Assembly: GCF_017351175.1 (NCBI RefSeq)
Contig: NZ_JAFMPN010000003.1
Span: 62,001 to 126,000 of the forward strand
Source of the DNA: Desulfovibrio sp. Huiquan2017
GTDB taxonomy: Bacteria > Desulfobacterota > Desulfovibrionia > Desulfovibrionales > Desulfovibrionaceae
Length of the DNA stretch: 64,000 bases
Direction of reading: 5' to 3'
Shown here: positions 35,653 through 45,244 of the stretch, piece after piece
Layout of the letters: every line of letters begins with the position of its first letter
Numbering within the stretch: the first letter of the stretch is position 1
The notes under the pieces: model-generated
What the model was told of the DNA's origin: nothing
The model's database searches: none
What the model saw: the letters and a program-made list of their open reading frames with translations, nothing else
Program-made: the position numbers and the translations under genes

Positions 35653-36363
35653 ATGTATCGGATATCGACGCTGCTGACCGTTCTCTTCCTGCTGCTCGGC
35701 GCATCGACGCTCCGGGCCGCTCCCCCCTGCGCTTCGCCGGTCCTCGGCGCCATCGACATCCGGGAGCGGACGGCCGGTTTCAAGGTGGACGCCGAATACC
35801 CCGTGCTCTGCCAGGCCGAGCCCAGCCGGACCATCCGCGATTTCGTGTCCAACACCCTATTTGGATTCAAGAAAGTGGATCCGGACCATGACCTGAGCGT
35901 ATTTCCCCATCCCTACGAACTGATCACCCGCTATGCGGTCTGGGCCACGCCGGGCGGCCGCTTCGTCTCGGTCAAGCTTCACGTCATGGTCTACACCGGC
36001 GGCGCCCACCCCAACAACTGGCCCATGACCTGGGTCTTCGACATGACCGACGGCGGCGAAATATCCCTGAACCGCCTGTTCCCGGACAGTGAGGCCGCCC
36101 TGGCCCGGATCTCGGCCATCTGTCGCGAAGTTCTGTCGCGCTCCCTCGGCGACATGCTCGTACCGGACATGCTCGACCAGGGCACCCAGCCCGTCGAGGA
36201 CAACTTCAAGCGGTTCATCCTGACCGACGAGGGCGTGGCCTTCTTTTTCGCACCGTACCAGACAGCCCCCTACGCAGCGGGTGAACAGGTGGTGACCATC
36301 CCCTTCGACCGACTGGGCGGACTCGTCGCCCCGGACATTGCGGCCGCGGCGGACGTAAAGTAA
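35653..36363 (+). CDS. Secreted DUF3298/DUF4163-type protein
   Basis: A 236-residue protein with a clear signal peptide (MYRISTLLTVLFLLLGASTL, then ARA-like cleavage near residue 22). The mature part has the DUF4163 segment (FKVDAEYPVL) and the DUF3298 segment with the conserved YTGGAHPN (about 113-120) and FYFAPYQ-like FFFAPYQTAPYAAGEQ. These domains occur in periplasmic and anti-sigma-like proteins with no fixed function. GGGAGG lies before the start. It follows hypF by nine bases and may be co-transcribed; the link is not explained. Confidence 0.8.
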   Translation: MYRISTLLTVLFLLLGASTLRAAPPCASPVLGAIDIRERTAGFKVDAEYPVLCQAEPSRTIRDFVSNTLFGFKKVDPDHDLSVFPHPYELITRYAVWATPGGRFVSVKLHVMVYTGGAHPNNWPMTWVFDMTDGGEISLNRLFPDSEAALARISAICREVLSRSLGDMLVPDMLDQGTQPVEDNFKRFILTDEGVAFFFAPYQTAPYAAGEQVVTIPFDRLGGLVAPDIAAAADVK

Positions 36364-36441
36364 CCGCCACGCAATGGGAAAAGGCCGGCTCCCAAGCCCT
36401 TTCGCGACGGGCCCGCGCCAGGGAGCCACTTTGCATGGATA

Positions 36442-36479
36442 AAAAAACGGGCCGGGGAAATTCCCCGGCCCGTTGATTT
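36442..36479. terminator. Bidirectional terminator
   Basis: A near-perfect palindrome, AACGGGCCGGGGA-aatt-CCCCGGCCCGTT, spans 36447-36475. It has an A-tract before it and a T-rich tail after it, so it can end transcripts from both sides. Confidence 0.85.
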
Positions 36480-36524
36480 TGTCCGCGCCCGCGCCTCCAC
36501 GGGCATGCCGGTGCCGTCGAACGG

Positions 36525-37664
36525 CTACAGCTTCATCAATTCCTTTTCGAGTGCGTCCAGGTACGCCGCCAGCATATCGGGCATGATGTCGCCCATATGG
36601 CCCACGCGGAAAATCGGCCTGCGTCCCGCCTCTTCCAGGAGGTGGTTCAGCTTCATGTAGCCGGGGTCCATGAGATACCCCTCGTCGCGCATTCCTTCCT
36701 TGACGGTCTCTTTAAGCTGGACCGAAGTCACGCCCTGAGGGCAGACCACGGTGGACACAGTGGGCGAACGGAACCCTTCCGCGACGAACATCTCGAACCC
36801 GTCCAGCCCGGCGGCCCACTTCTCGACCATGCCGCGCATCTCGATATGCCGTGCGAAACGGTTTTCGATGCCCTCTTCGTTGACGATGCGGTCGAGCTGG
36901 TACCACATCATGTTGGCCAAGGTAGTGTTGGGCGTGGTCAGTGTCTGGTTCTTGCGCGCCCGCTCCAGATGCTTGGTGATGTCGTGATGATGCCCCTTGT
37001 TGGTCACCCGCCCGGCTTTTTCCTCGGCCTCCCCGGAGACGAAGCCTATGCCGAACCCGGCGGGCAGGGCCAGGGACTTCTGGGTGGCCGTGGAATACAT
37101 GGCCGCACCGGAATCGGACAGGGCGATGGTCGCCCCGCCGAAGATGGACACCCCGTCCACCAGGGGCATGGCCCCGTATTGGCGGATGAGCGAACAGACC
37201 GCCTTCATGTCGTTGATCACGCCGGTGGACGTCTCGTTATGAGTGAATGAGACAACCTGGGGCCTGAGCGCCTTCAGCTTGTCCTCCAATACGTTCAGAT
37301 CAATGGGCATGCCGTAGTCGAACTTGAGGTTCTCGGCCTTTTTCCCGTTGCTGACCGCAATGTTGTAGTACATGTCGCCGAAGGACCCCACGGACACGTT
37401 CAGGAGCGTCTCGTCCTCGGCCACCAGGGAACGGATCGAAGTCTCCATGGCCGAGGAACCCGACCCGAGGCACAGGATGGGCTCGTAGTCGTCGCCGCAT
37501 CCGGCGATTTTCCGCAGGTTCTCGCGGATGGGACCGAACCGCAGATCGTTCTCCGCGTCGCGGTGCCCAAACTCGGGCAACAAAGCCGCTTCCTTGACGT
37601 CCCGGCGGATGTAGGTCGGTCCGGTGATGAACAGTTTGAGAGGCGCAAAATTCGGCTTGCTCAT
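36525..37664 (-). CDS. Alanine-glyoxylate-type aminotransferase
   Basis: A 379-residue class V PLP enzyme. It begins with the family's substrate-loop pattern (LFITGPTYIRRDVKEA), has GSGSSAMETS for cofactor phosphate, and SFTHNETSTGVINDM and the Schiff-base lysine in STATQKSLALPAG (Lys196). Members act as alanine-glyoxylate, serine-glyoxylate or serine-pyruvate transaminases; sequence alone does not fix the substrates. It is a single gene divergent from the chemoreceptor, with a terminator after it. Confidence 0.87.
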   Translation of the reverse strand: MSKPNFAPLKLFITGPTYIRRDVKEAALLPEFGHRDAENDLRFGPIRENLRKIAGCGDDYEPILCLGSGSSAMETSIRSLVAEDETLLNVSVGSFGDMYYNIAVSNGKKAENLKFDYGMPIDLNVLEDKLKALRPQVVSFTHNETSTGVINDMKAVCSLIRQYGAMPLVDGVSIFGGATIALSDSGAAMYSTATQKSLALPAGFGIGFVSGEAEEKAGRVTNKGHHHDITKHLERARKNQTLTTPNTTLANMMWYQLDRIVNEEGIENRFARHIEMRGMVEKWAAGLDGFEMFVAEGFRSPTVSTVVCPQGVTSVQLKETVKEGMRDEGYLMDPGYMKLNHLLEEAGRRPIFRVGHMGDIMPDMLAAYLDALEKELMKL

Positions 37665-37939
37665 GATCTCTACCCTTCAGTGCTTGTAACGAAAAAGAAA
37701 AACCAGTCCCGTACCACGAAAATGTTCGCGATCAGTATAACGGGCGGGGGGGAAAGGCAAGACTGACGGCCCCCAGGAAAGGGCTAAGCGGGGCAGGCCG
37801 CCGCCCCACGGCCGCGTCCAGCTTTAGCCAGGAGTTGAAGATTATAATGTCGGCATTTTATTTTTTACTGAAACATTGTGCCCAATTTAGCTTAATCGGA
37901 TGGGATGGAAACAACTGTCAAGTCACTGAGGGGTGAACT

Positions 37940-39886
37940 ATGTTGAAGAATCTTCGTCTGGGCTTAAAGCTCGGCATCGGTTTTGGCATTATGCTAATTT
38001 TGGCGGCCGTCATAGCCGCCATAGGCTTCCTAAGTATGTCGAGCATCCGGGATCGCGTGGACAAGGCGGACGACGCGAATCGGCTCGTTCGCTTCATCCT
38101 CGAAGACCGCATCAAGGAAAAAAACTTCATGCTCCGGGGGAACGACAAACTTGTCGAAGAGCATGCCGCCATTCTCAAGGACCTCTTCGATCAGGCCGCC
38201 AAGACCCGCGACAAATTCGACAACCAGGCCAACAAGGACCAGATGACCGCGACGATCGCGGCGGCCCGGGAGTATGAAAAGGCCTTTGCCGACTACGTGA
38301 AGTTGGAAAAGCAAAAAGGCGACAACATGGGCCGGATGCGCGAAAGCGCCAATGCGGCCTTGGGCTTGGCCGAAAAGTTGCGCAGCGAGCAGAAGGAGCA
38401 GTTTTCCACCCTGCTCTACGCGGGTACGGCCCCGAGGACCGAACTGGAGGGCAAGCTGGCCAAGGCGGACGACGCCAACCGGATCATCAAGTGGCTTCTG
38501 GATGCGCGCAAGAACGAAAAGGAATACATTGTTTCCCGGGACGGCACCTACCGCGACGCCAACTTGAAGGATACGGAGCGCATCCTGGCCCTGACCGCCG
38601 ATCTGGGACAGCGCTTTCAGGATCGGAGCAACATCGAGTTGCTGAAAAAAGTCGCCACGGCCGTGACGCAGTACAGGGAGGAATTCGAGAACTTCCACCA
38701 GTGCATACAAAGCCAGATCGTGGCCGAGGGGGAAATGCTCAAGTCCGCCCGGGCGGCCGACGCCGTCTGCCGCAAGGCGCGCTCGGAGCAGAAACAGGCC
38801 ATGCTCGACGACATGGCGCGGGCCAACATCCTGAGCCTGGGCACGGCGGGCGCGGCCGTGCTCTTCGGCCTGGCCGCCGCCGTAATCCTGACCCTGTCCA
38901 TCACCCGGCCCGTGGCCAAGGGCGTGAGCTTTGCCGAAGGCATGGCCGATGGTGATTTCACCCGGACGCTGGACGTGAACCAGAAGGACGAGATCGGCGT
39001 GCTGGCGACCGCCCTGAACAACATGGTCGTCAAGTTGCGCGAAGTGGTCGGAACAGTGGGCGCAGCCTCGGAGAACATCGCCTCGGGCAGTGAGGAACTT
39101 TCCGCGTCGGCCCAGGCCCTGGCCCAAGGGGCCACGGAACAGGCAGCCGCCGTGGAGGAAGTCTCGTCCTCCATGGAACAAATGGCGGCCAATATCGGCC
39201 AGAATGCTGAAAACGCCAAGCAGACCGAAGATTTGGCCAACAAGGCCGCCGCCGATGCCCGCGAAAGCGGCGAATCCGTGAGCCAGACCGTGGGAGCCAT
39301 GAACAGCATCGCCGAAAAGATTTCCATCATCGAGGAAATCGCCCGACAGACCAACCTGCTGGCCTTGAACGCGGCCATCGAGGCGGCCCGCGCAGGCGAG
39401 CACGGCAAGGGCTTCGCCGTGGTCGCAGCCGAGGTGCGCAAGCTGGCCGAACGCAGCGGCGTGGCCGCAGCCGAAATCAGCAGCCTGTCCACCAGCTCCG
39501 TGGCCGTGGCCGAAAAGGCCGGAGAAATGCTCCAGCAGTTAGTGCCGGACATCGAGAAAACCGCGGCCCTGGTCCAGGAAATAACCGCGTCGAGCAACGA
39601 GCAGAGCGCAGGCGCGACCCAAATCACCCAGGCCATCGAACAACTCGACACCGTCATCCAGCAAAACGCCTCGGCCTCTGAGGAAATGGCCTCCACCAGC
39701 GAGGAACTCTCATCCCAGGGCCAGGAGTTGCAGTCCACCATGGGCTTTTTCAACGTGGGCGACGGCCAGACCGCCACAGTCCGCGTGGCCGCAACCCGCC
39801 CCCGCGCCCTGCCGATGGAGAAACGCCCCAAGCGGTCGACGCTCCCGATCCCGGCCGGCGACGGAGGGGACTTCGAACGATTCTAG
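37940..39886 (+). CDS. Methyl-accepting chemotaxis protein with HBM-type sensor
   Basis: A 648-residue chemoreceptor. TM1 is at about residues 12-34 ([18 protein letters not shown]). The periplasmic part (about 35-300) has two related helical halves ([20 protein letters not shown] and [20 protein letters not shown]), the pattern of helical-bimodular (HBM) sensors such as McpS. TM2 is at about 300-322, then HAMP, then the signalling tip [23 protein letters not shown] receptors sense organic acids or polyamines. No che genes are near, so it is an orphan receptor. It ends at a strong terminator. Confidence 0.92.
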   Translation: MLKNLRLGLKLGIGFGIMLILAAVIAAIGFLSMSSIRDRVDKADDANRLVRFILEDRIKEKNFMLRGNDKLVEEHAAILKDLFDQAAKTRDKFDNQANKDQMTATIAAAREYEKAFADYVKLEKQKGDNMGRMRESANAALGLAEKLRSEQKEQFSTLLYAGTAPRTELEGKLAKADDANRIIKWLLDARKNEKEYIVSRDGTYRDANLKDTERILALTADLGQRFQDRSNIELLKKVATAVTQYREEFENFHQCIQSQIVAEGEMLKSARAADAVCRKARSEQKQAMLDDMARANILSLGTAGAAVLFGLAAAVILTLSITRPVAKGVSFAEGMADGDFTRTLDVNQKDEIGVLATALNNMVVKLREVVGTVGAASENIASGSEELSASAQALAQGATEQAAAVEEVSSSMEQMAANIGQNAENAKQTEDLANKAAADARESGESVSQTVGAMNSIAEKISIIEEIARQTNLLALNAAIEAARAGEHGKGFAVVAAEVRKLAERSGVAAAEISSLSTSSVAVAEKAGEMLQQLVPDIEKTAALVQEITASSNEQSAGATQITQAIEQLDTVIQQNASASEEMASTSEELSSQGQELQSTMGFFNVGDGQTATVRVAATRPRALPMEKRPKRSTLPIPAGDGGDFERF

Positions 39887-39908
39887 CCGAGAGAACTCCG
39901 CACACCAC

Positions 39909-39944
39909 GGGGCGCGGTGTCCACATGGACGCCGCGCCCCTTTT
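39909..39944 (+). terminator. Terminator of chemoreceptor gene
   Basis: A 14-bp stem with one G-U pair (39909-39922 with 39927-39940), loop ACAT, followed by TTTT. Confidence 0.85.
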
Positions 39945-40025
39945 GGGTGGGTTCTGCAAACTTGCCATTCATCCCAAAAGGTCTTACTCCTCTTCCCTTC
40001 AACGACCATCATGGAGTAATAAGAC

Positions 40026-43000
40026 ATGGCCTTGCTCGGACCCCATATATCGATTTCCGACGAACAGCTCATCACCCGCGCCTTCGGGGTGGTGGACATG
40101 GAACAGTTTCAACACTGGCCGGAAAAGGTCAAGAAACTCGCTTCGAACCTGGCCGCCGAACTGTTCCTGGTGCGCTACAATCCGTTCATAGACCCGGAAC
40201 TGGTGCGCACGGCCGTGGATCGGCGCTTGAACATGTCCCGCCCCATGCTCGACCGCGAATTCGCCACCATCCTGACCAAGGGCATCGAGCTGTTCTGGGA
40301 GCGCCACGGGCGGGAAACGGCCTTCCGCGACACGATCATCTCCCGGCTCCGGAAATTCATGCCCGAGGACGCCATCGGGCACGAGCCGCATTCACGCGTC
40401 GAGTCGGCCACGGACGCCACGGACCTGCGCATGGAGCTGCCCATGCTCGTCCTTTTCCCCGAAGACGAGGCGCAAATCCAGGGCATCGTCAGACTGGCCA
40501 ATGAAATGCACTTCGGCGTCATCCCGCGCGGCGGGGGCACGGGCGCGACCGGCGGGGCCATCCCGGCCGAGGCGCGCTGCGTGATTCTGTCCCTGTCCCG
40601 CTTCAAGAAGATTCTCGACATCGACCCCGTCGAGCGGACCATGAGCGCCCAGTCCGGGGTGATCACCCTGAACGCCATCCAGGCCGCGGCCCAGAAGGGA
40701 CTGCTTTTCACCGTGGACCCGGCTTCCAAGGCGGGGTCGTCGCTGGGCGGCAACATCTCGGAAAACGCAGGCGGGCCGTTTGCCTTCGAATACGGCACGA
40801 CCATCGACAACATTCTGAGCTACCGCATGGTCCGGCCCGACGGCTCGCTCATTGAGGTCCGTCGCAAAAACCATCCGCGCCACAAGATCTATCCCTTCGA
40901 TACGGCCGAATTCGAGATTCTCGACGCAACGGGGCGGCTTCTGGACACGGTCTCGCTCAAAGGCGACGAGATCCGCGGCCCGGGGCTGGGCAAGGATGTG
41001 TCCAACAAGTATCTGGGCGGGCTGCCCGGGGTGCAAAAGGAGGGCACGGACGGGATCATCACCACGGCCACCTTCGTCTGCTACCCCAGCCTGGCCCACT
41101 CGCAGGTCCTTTGCCTGGAATTTTTCGGCCGCTCCATGAGCAACGCCATGCTGGTCATCAAGGATGTGGTCAAGATGCGCGACACCATCCGCGAGGAGGG
41201 AGACCTGGTCAAGATATCGGCCCTGGAGGAATTCGGACCCAAATACGTCCAGGCCATCGAGTACCAGACCAAGTCCACGCAGTACGAGGGCGACCCCATC
41301 TCGGTCATCATCATGCAACTCGACTCGGACGACAAGGAGGCCCTGGACGCGGCCCGACAGACCGTGCTCGCCCTGGCCCAGCCCTACGACGGCGTGGATA
41401 TCTTCGCCGCCCGGAACGAGCGCGAGGCCGAGCTGTTCTGGGAGGACCGCCACAAGCTGTCCGCCATCGCCCGGCGCACCTCGGGATTCAAGATCAACGA
41501 GGACGTGGTCATCCCCATGGAGGTTATCCCGCAGTTCTCCGAGTTCCTTGAAGACCTGAATCTCATCTACCTGGCCAAGATATACGCATCCACTCTGGAC
41601 AGGATCGTGGACCTGGAAACGGTCAACCCGGAAGACGAGGATGTGAAGGAAGCGCGCAGGCGCATCCAGGCCATCCTGGAGGGAAAGATCACCTCCCGCG
41701 ACTTCTCGGATGTGGAGCAGGAGGCCCAGTGCCGATTCCTGTTCCTCAAGCTGCGCGACACCTACCCGAAGCTCGACCGCGAAATCAAGGCGCTGTGGCA
41801 GGAACTGCAACTCAAGCGCATCGTCATCGCCAACCACATGCACGCGGGCGACGGCAATTGCCACGTGAACCTGCCGGTCAACTCCAACGACCCCGAAATG
41901 CTGGCCGCCGCCCATGAGGCCGCGGATACGGTCATGACCAAAGTGCTGGAGATGGGCGGCCAGGTGTCAGGCGAACACGGCATCGGCATCACCAAGATCG
42001 GCTTTCTGAGCGACGAAAAAATCCAGGCCCTGGCCGCATATCGCAAGGTTGTGGACCCCAACGGCATATTCAATCCCGGCAAGCTGACGGCCCGGACCCT
42101 GCCGAGCATGCCCTTCACCTTTTCCTTCAACCGGCTCATCCGCGACCTGGACGGCACGGCGCTGAAGGACAAGGAAGCGCTCATGGGCCTGCTCAAAAAT
42201 ATCCAGACCTGCACCCGCTGCGGCAAGTGCAAGCAGGTCTGCCCCATGTATCAGCCCGCACGCGGGCTCATGTATCATCCGCGCAACAAGAATATCGCGC
42301 TCGGCGCGCTCATCGAGGGCATCTACTACTCACAGATCCGGACCGGCGAGCCCGCCCATAAACTGATGAAGGAACTGCGGGATCTCATGGACCACTGTAC
42401 GGCCTGCGGCAAATGCCAAGCAGCCTGCCCGGTCAAGATCGACTCGGCCGGGGCCGCCCTGTCCATGCGTTCCTTCCTCGACTCCAAGGGCAAGTCCGGG
42501 CACCCGCTCAAGCAGGTCATCCTGCGCAACCTGGCCAAAAACCCGGCCCAGACCCTGCCCGTGGCCGCCAAATTCCTGTCCGTGGGCCAGTCCATCCAGG
42601 ACAAGACGCTGGGCATGATCCCGGCCCGCTGGCTGTCCAAGATCCAATCGCCCGTGGTCAAGCATCGCAGTCCGAACATCGACTACCGCAACCTCTCGGA
42701 AAAGTTGCATCTCGAAGAGGGCTCGGTCCTCAGAAACCCCGGCGCCGAACGTGACCAGACCGTGCTCTACTTCCCGGGCTGCGGCGCGTCGCTCTTCTCC
42801 CGGTCCATCGGCATGGCCTCGGTATACCTGCTGCTCAAGAGCGGGGTGAACGTGGTCCTGCCCGACCACCACATGTGCTGCGGTTATCCCCTGCTCGCCT
42901 CGGGCTGCGAAGAGGCATACAAGACCAACCGCCACCGCAATGTGCAGGAATTCCTGGACCTGCTGGTCAAGACCGGCAAGGCGGGCCTGAAGGCCACCAC

Positions 43001-43547
43001 GCTGCTGACGGCCTGCGGCACCTGCCGCGAGTCCCTGGAGACCTACGATTTCTCCTCGGAGCTGGCCGATCCGCTCAAGCACTACGACGTGGTCCAGTTC
43101 CTCGTGGAGCGGCTGCCCGTCACGCCTCGAACCGAGCCGATCCTGTACCACGCGGCCTGCCACATGGAATGGACCGGCGTGCCCAAACTCAAGGCCCCGG
43201 AGATGTACCGCACGGCCCTGGTCGGGCTGACCGGCACGGAGGTTTCCCTGTCTCCCGGCTGCTGCGGCGAATCCGGCCTGGGGGCCATGACCAGCCCGGG
43301 CATCTACAACCGGCTGCGCGACCGCAAGCAGGAACAGTTGCGCGAGGACCTCGGCTTCGACCGCCAACGGCCCATCGTGGTCGGCTGCCCGTCGTGCAAG
43401 ATCGGCATCAAGCGGTCCATGCTCCAGATGAAGCGGCCCAACCGGGTATTGCATGCCGTGGAGTACCTGGCCGAATGTGTGGGCGGTCCCCGATGGGAAA
43501 AGGAGCTCAAACAGCTCCTGGACCGGGTGGAACGCAAAGGGGCGTAG
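40026..43547 (+). CDS. Large FAD/Fe-S oxidoreductase (D-lactate dehydrogenase-like)
   Basis: An 1173-residue soluble fusion. The N-terminal half is a GlcD/vanillyl-alcohol-oxidase-type FAD domain (IPRGGGTGATGGAI near residue 160, GGNISENAGGPFAFEYG near 240) plus the FAD-oxidase C-terminal domain (HMHAGDGNCHVNLP near 605, GEHGIGITK near 655). Two 4Fe-4S motifs follow (CTRCGKCKQVCP and CTACGKCQAACP, about 730-800). Two CCG domains end it (HMCCGYP and SPGCCGESG). This is the layout of Dld-type lactate or 2-hydroxyacid dehydrogenases that feed electrons to quinone; substrate not proven. It is monocistronic. Confidence 0.88.
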   Translation: MALLGPHISISDEQLITRAFGVVDMEQFQHWPEKVKKLASNLAAELFLVRYNPFIDPELVRTAVDRRLNMSRPMLDREFATILTKGIELFWERHGRETAFRDTIISRLRKFMPEDAIGHEPHSRVESATDATDLRMELPMLVLFPEDEAQIQGIVRLANEMHFGVIPRGGGTGATGGAIPAEARCVILSLSRFKKILDIDPVERTMSAQSGVITLNAIQAAAQKGLLFTVDPASKAGSSLGGNISENAGGPFAFEYGTTIDNILSYRMVRPDGSLIEVRRKNHPRHKIYPFDTAEFEILDATGRLLDTVSLKGDEIRGPGLGKDVSNKYLGGLPGVQKEGTDGIITTATFVCYPSLAHSQVLCLEFFGRSMSNAMLVIKDVVKMRDTIREEGDLVKISALEEFGPKYVQAIEYQTKSTQYEGDPISVIIMQLDSDDKEALDAARQTVLALAQPYDGVDIFAARNEREAELFWEDRHKLSAIARRTSGFKINEDVVIPMEVIPQFSEFLEDLNLIYLAKIYASTLDRIVDLETVNPEDEDVKEARRRIQAILEGKITSRDFSDVEQEAQCRFLFLKLRDTYPKLDREIKALWQELQLKRIVIANHMHAGDGNCHVNLPVNSNDPEMLAAAHEAADTVMTKVLEMGGQVSGEHGIGITKIGFLSDEKIQALAAYRKVVDPNGIFNPGKLTARTLPSMPFTFSFNRLIRDLDGTALKDKEALMGLLKNIQTCTRCGKCKQVCPMYQPARGLMYHPRNKNIALGALIEGIYYSQIRTGEPAHKLMKELRDLMDHCTACGKCQAACPVKIDSAGAALSMRSFLDSKGKSGHPLKQVILRNLAKNPAQTLPVAAKFLSVGQSIQDKTLGMIPARWLSKIQSPVVKHRSPNIDYRNLSEKLHLEEGSVLRNPGAERDQTVLYFPGCGASLFSRSIGMASVYLLLKSGVNVVLPDHHMCCGYPLLASGCEEAYKTNRHRNVQEFLDLLVKTGKAGLKATTLLTACGTCRESLETYDFSSELADPLKHYDVVQFLVERLPVTPRTEPILYHAACHMEWTGVPKLKAPEMYRTALVGLTGTEVSLSPGCCGESGLGAMTSPGIYNRLRDRKQEQLREDLGFDRQRPIVVGCPSCKIGIKRSMLQMKRPNRVLHAVEYLAECVGGPRWEKELKQLLDRVERKGA

Positions 43548-43577
43548 GCCCGGACCTGAAGTTTCAGTGACGCCGCC

Positions 43578-43599
43578 CGGCCCGCCAGGGACCGGGCCG
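43578..43599 (+). other. Hairpin before the ruvX leader ORF
   Basis: CGGCCCG at 43578-43584 and CGGGCCG at 43593-43599 form a perfect 7-bp stem, seven bases before the ribosome site of the short ORF at 43616. No T-run follows, so it is not a simple terminator. It may shield the ribosome site or be neutral. Confidence 0.4.
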
Positions 43600-43615
43600 C
43601 CACACGGAGGAAATC

Positions 43616-43705
43616 ATGGACGACCACCGCAAAGGGAACCCGTTTGGCCAAAAACGCCGCTTGGCCCGACGCGATCGGACCGAGATGCCCCCGGAGGCCG
43701 TCTAG
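43616..43705 (+). CDS. 29-codon small ORF coupled to ruvX
   Basis: A very short frame, MDDHRKGNPFGQKRRLARRD then RTEMPPEAV, with an excellent GGAGGAAATC ribosome site. Its TAG (43703-43705) touches the GTG start of ruvX with no base between, and the ruvX ribosome site (GGAGG, about 43692) lies inside it. The peptide is strongly basic. It could be a leader peptide that controls ruvX-mltG by coupling, or a real small protein. I recognise no homologue. Confidence 0.6.
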   Translation: MDDHRKGNPFGQKRRLARRDRTEMPPEAV

Positions 43706-44119
43706 GTGCGGGCGCTGGGCATCGACTTCGGCCTCAAACGCGTGGGGCTGTCGGTCTGCGACCGCACCGGCACCCTGGTCTCGCCCCATGGGACCATCGT
43801 GCGGACAACCCGTCAGGCGCTCTTTGACGAACTGGCCGAAATCATTCATAATGAGACCATTGAGGCTGTGGTGGTCGGCCTGCCGCTGTCGCTCGACGGC
43901 AGCGATACCCTGACCACCCGGCAGGCCCGCAATTTCGCCGAAAGCCTGGAACGCCGGATCGACGTGCCCGTTCATCTCATGGACGAACGCCTGACCTCGG
44001 CCCAGGCCGAAGAGGAACTCAACGCCGCCGGATTGCGCGGCGCAAAACGCAAGGCCGCCCTGGACAGCCAGGCCGCCGTGGTCATCCTACGCTCATGGCT
44101 CGATTCCGTTACGTCCTGA
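43706..44119 (+). CDS. ruvX: Holliday junction resolvase-like RuvX (YqgF)
   Basis: A 137-residue RNase H-fold protein, exact family length. It opens with LGIDFGLKRVGLSVCD, the conserved DxGxKRxG strand, and has VVVGLPLSLDGSD and LMDERLTSAQAE, which supply the other acidic residues. YqgF/RuvX is involved in 16S rRNA 5' processing and possibly junction resolution. The start is GTG, with GGAGG ten bases upstream. It overlaps mltG by 25 bases, the usual neighbour. Confidence 0.93.
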   Translation: MRALGIDFGLKRVGLSVCDRTGTLVSPHGTIVRTTRQALFDELAEIIHNETIEAVVVGLPLSLDGSDTLTTRQARNFAESLERRIDVPVHLMDERLTSAQAEEELNAAGLRGAKRKAALDSQAAVVILRSWLDSVTS

Positions 44120-45159
44120 TCGCTTCGGCCCTGCTGGCGGTACTCGCCGGACTCGGCGCGGGCAGCTACAAATGGTACAAGGCGTGGCAGGAGGAACAGT
44201 TCCTGTCCACTCCGCCCGAGACCCCCGGCCGCGAAGTCCTGTTCCGCGTGGAGCCGGGCCAGATATTCACCACCATCGCAGCCAATCTCAAGAACGAGGG
44301 GGTGATCACCGATACCCGCCGCTTCTACGGGCTGGCCGTGCGCTCGGGCAAAGGCTCCGCCGTCCGCGCGGGCGTGTTCAAGCTGTCCACGGGATGGCTG
44401 CCGGAGCGCGTCCTGACCGAACTGACCTCATCCCCCGGAGTCCTGCGCCGGGTATCCGTGCGCGAAGGACTGACCTGGTGGCAGACCGGCGGCATTATCG
44501 AAGAAGCGGGACTAGGCGACGCCGACGGATTCGCCGCAGCCGTAGCCGACCGCTCGCTGCTGACCGCCCACGGCATCCAGGCCCCGAACGCCGAAGGCTA
44601 CCTCTTCCCCGAGACCTACCTGCTCACCCCTCCCAAGGCTCACCCCGCACGCCACATGGCCGAGGTCATGATCCGGGAATTCTTCAAAAACGCGCGCAAG
44701 GTCTGGCCCGAAGGGCTGCCGTCCCCCGAGGAGGTGCACCGGACCGTGATCCTGGCCTCCCTGGTGGAAAAAGAGACCGGCGACGAGACCGAACGGTCGC
44801 GCATCGCCGGAGTATTCCACAACCGGCTGAAAAAACGCATGCTCATCCAATGCGATCCCACAGTCATCTACGGCCTGGGGCCGAGCTTCGACGGCAACCT
44901 GAAAAAAAGCGACCTGCAAAACCGGGACAATCCGTACAATACCTACGTGCATCCCGGCCTCCCGCCCGGCCCCATCTGTTCGCCCGGTTTGGACTCCCTC
45001 ATGGCCGCGGCCCATCCCGAAAAACACGCCTTTCTCTATTTCGTGGCCAAGGGCGACGGATCACACCATTTCAGCCAAACCTTGGAAGAACACAACCGGG
45101 CCGTGCGCCAATATCAACTCCGGCGCAACCGGTCCACCTACCGCTCCTCCAAACAGTGA
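44095..45159 (+). CDS. mltG: Endolytic murein transglycosylase MltG
   Basis: A 354-residue YceG-like protein. One N-terminal membrane helix (about 6-24, VLIASALLAVLAGLGAG) is followed by a LysM-like part (about 45-110). The catalytic domain has YLFPETYLL (about 168) and LASLVEKETG with the catalytic Glu near 225, then IQCDPTVIYGLG and the typical NTYVHPGLPPGPICSPG. It cuts nascent glycan strands and so sets their length. It overlaps ruvX by 25 bases. Confidence 0.95.
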   Translation: MARFRYVLIASALLAVLAGLGAGSYKWYKAWQEEQFLSTPPETPGREVLFRVEPGQIFTTIAANLKNEGVITDTRRFYGLAVRSGKGSAVRAGVFKLSTGWLPERVLTELTSSPGVLRRVSVREGLTWWQTGGIIEEAGLGDADGFAAAVADRSLLTAHGIQAPNAEGYLFPETYLLTPPKAHPARHMAEVMIREFFKNARKVWPEGLPSPEEVHRTVILASLVEKETGDETERSRIAGVFHNRLKKRMLIQCDPTVIYGLGPSFDGNLKKSDLQNRDNPYNTYVHPGLPPGPICSPGLDSLMAAAHPEKHAFLYFVAKGDGSHHFSQTLEEHNRAVRQYQLRRNRSTYRSSKQ

Positions 45160-45244
45160 CGGACGCGGGCTTGTCGTTGCGAGTCCTGTATTTTTTCTAT
45201 AGGTTACCGAAACAGCCACGTTTGGAGAGAGGGGGGAGGATACG

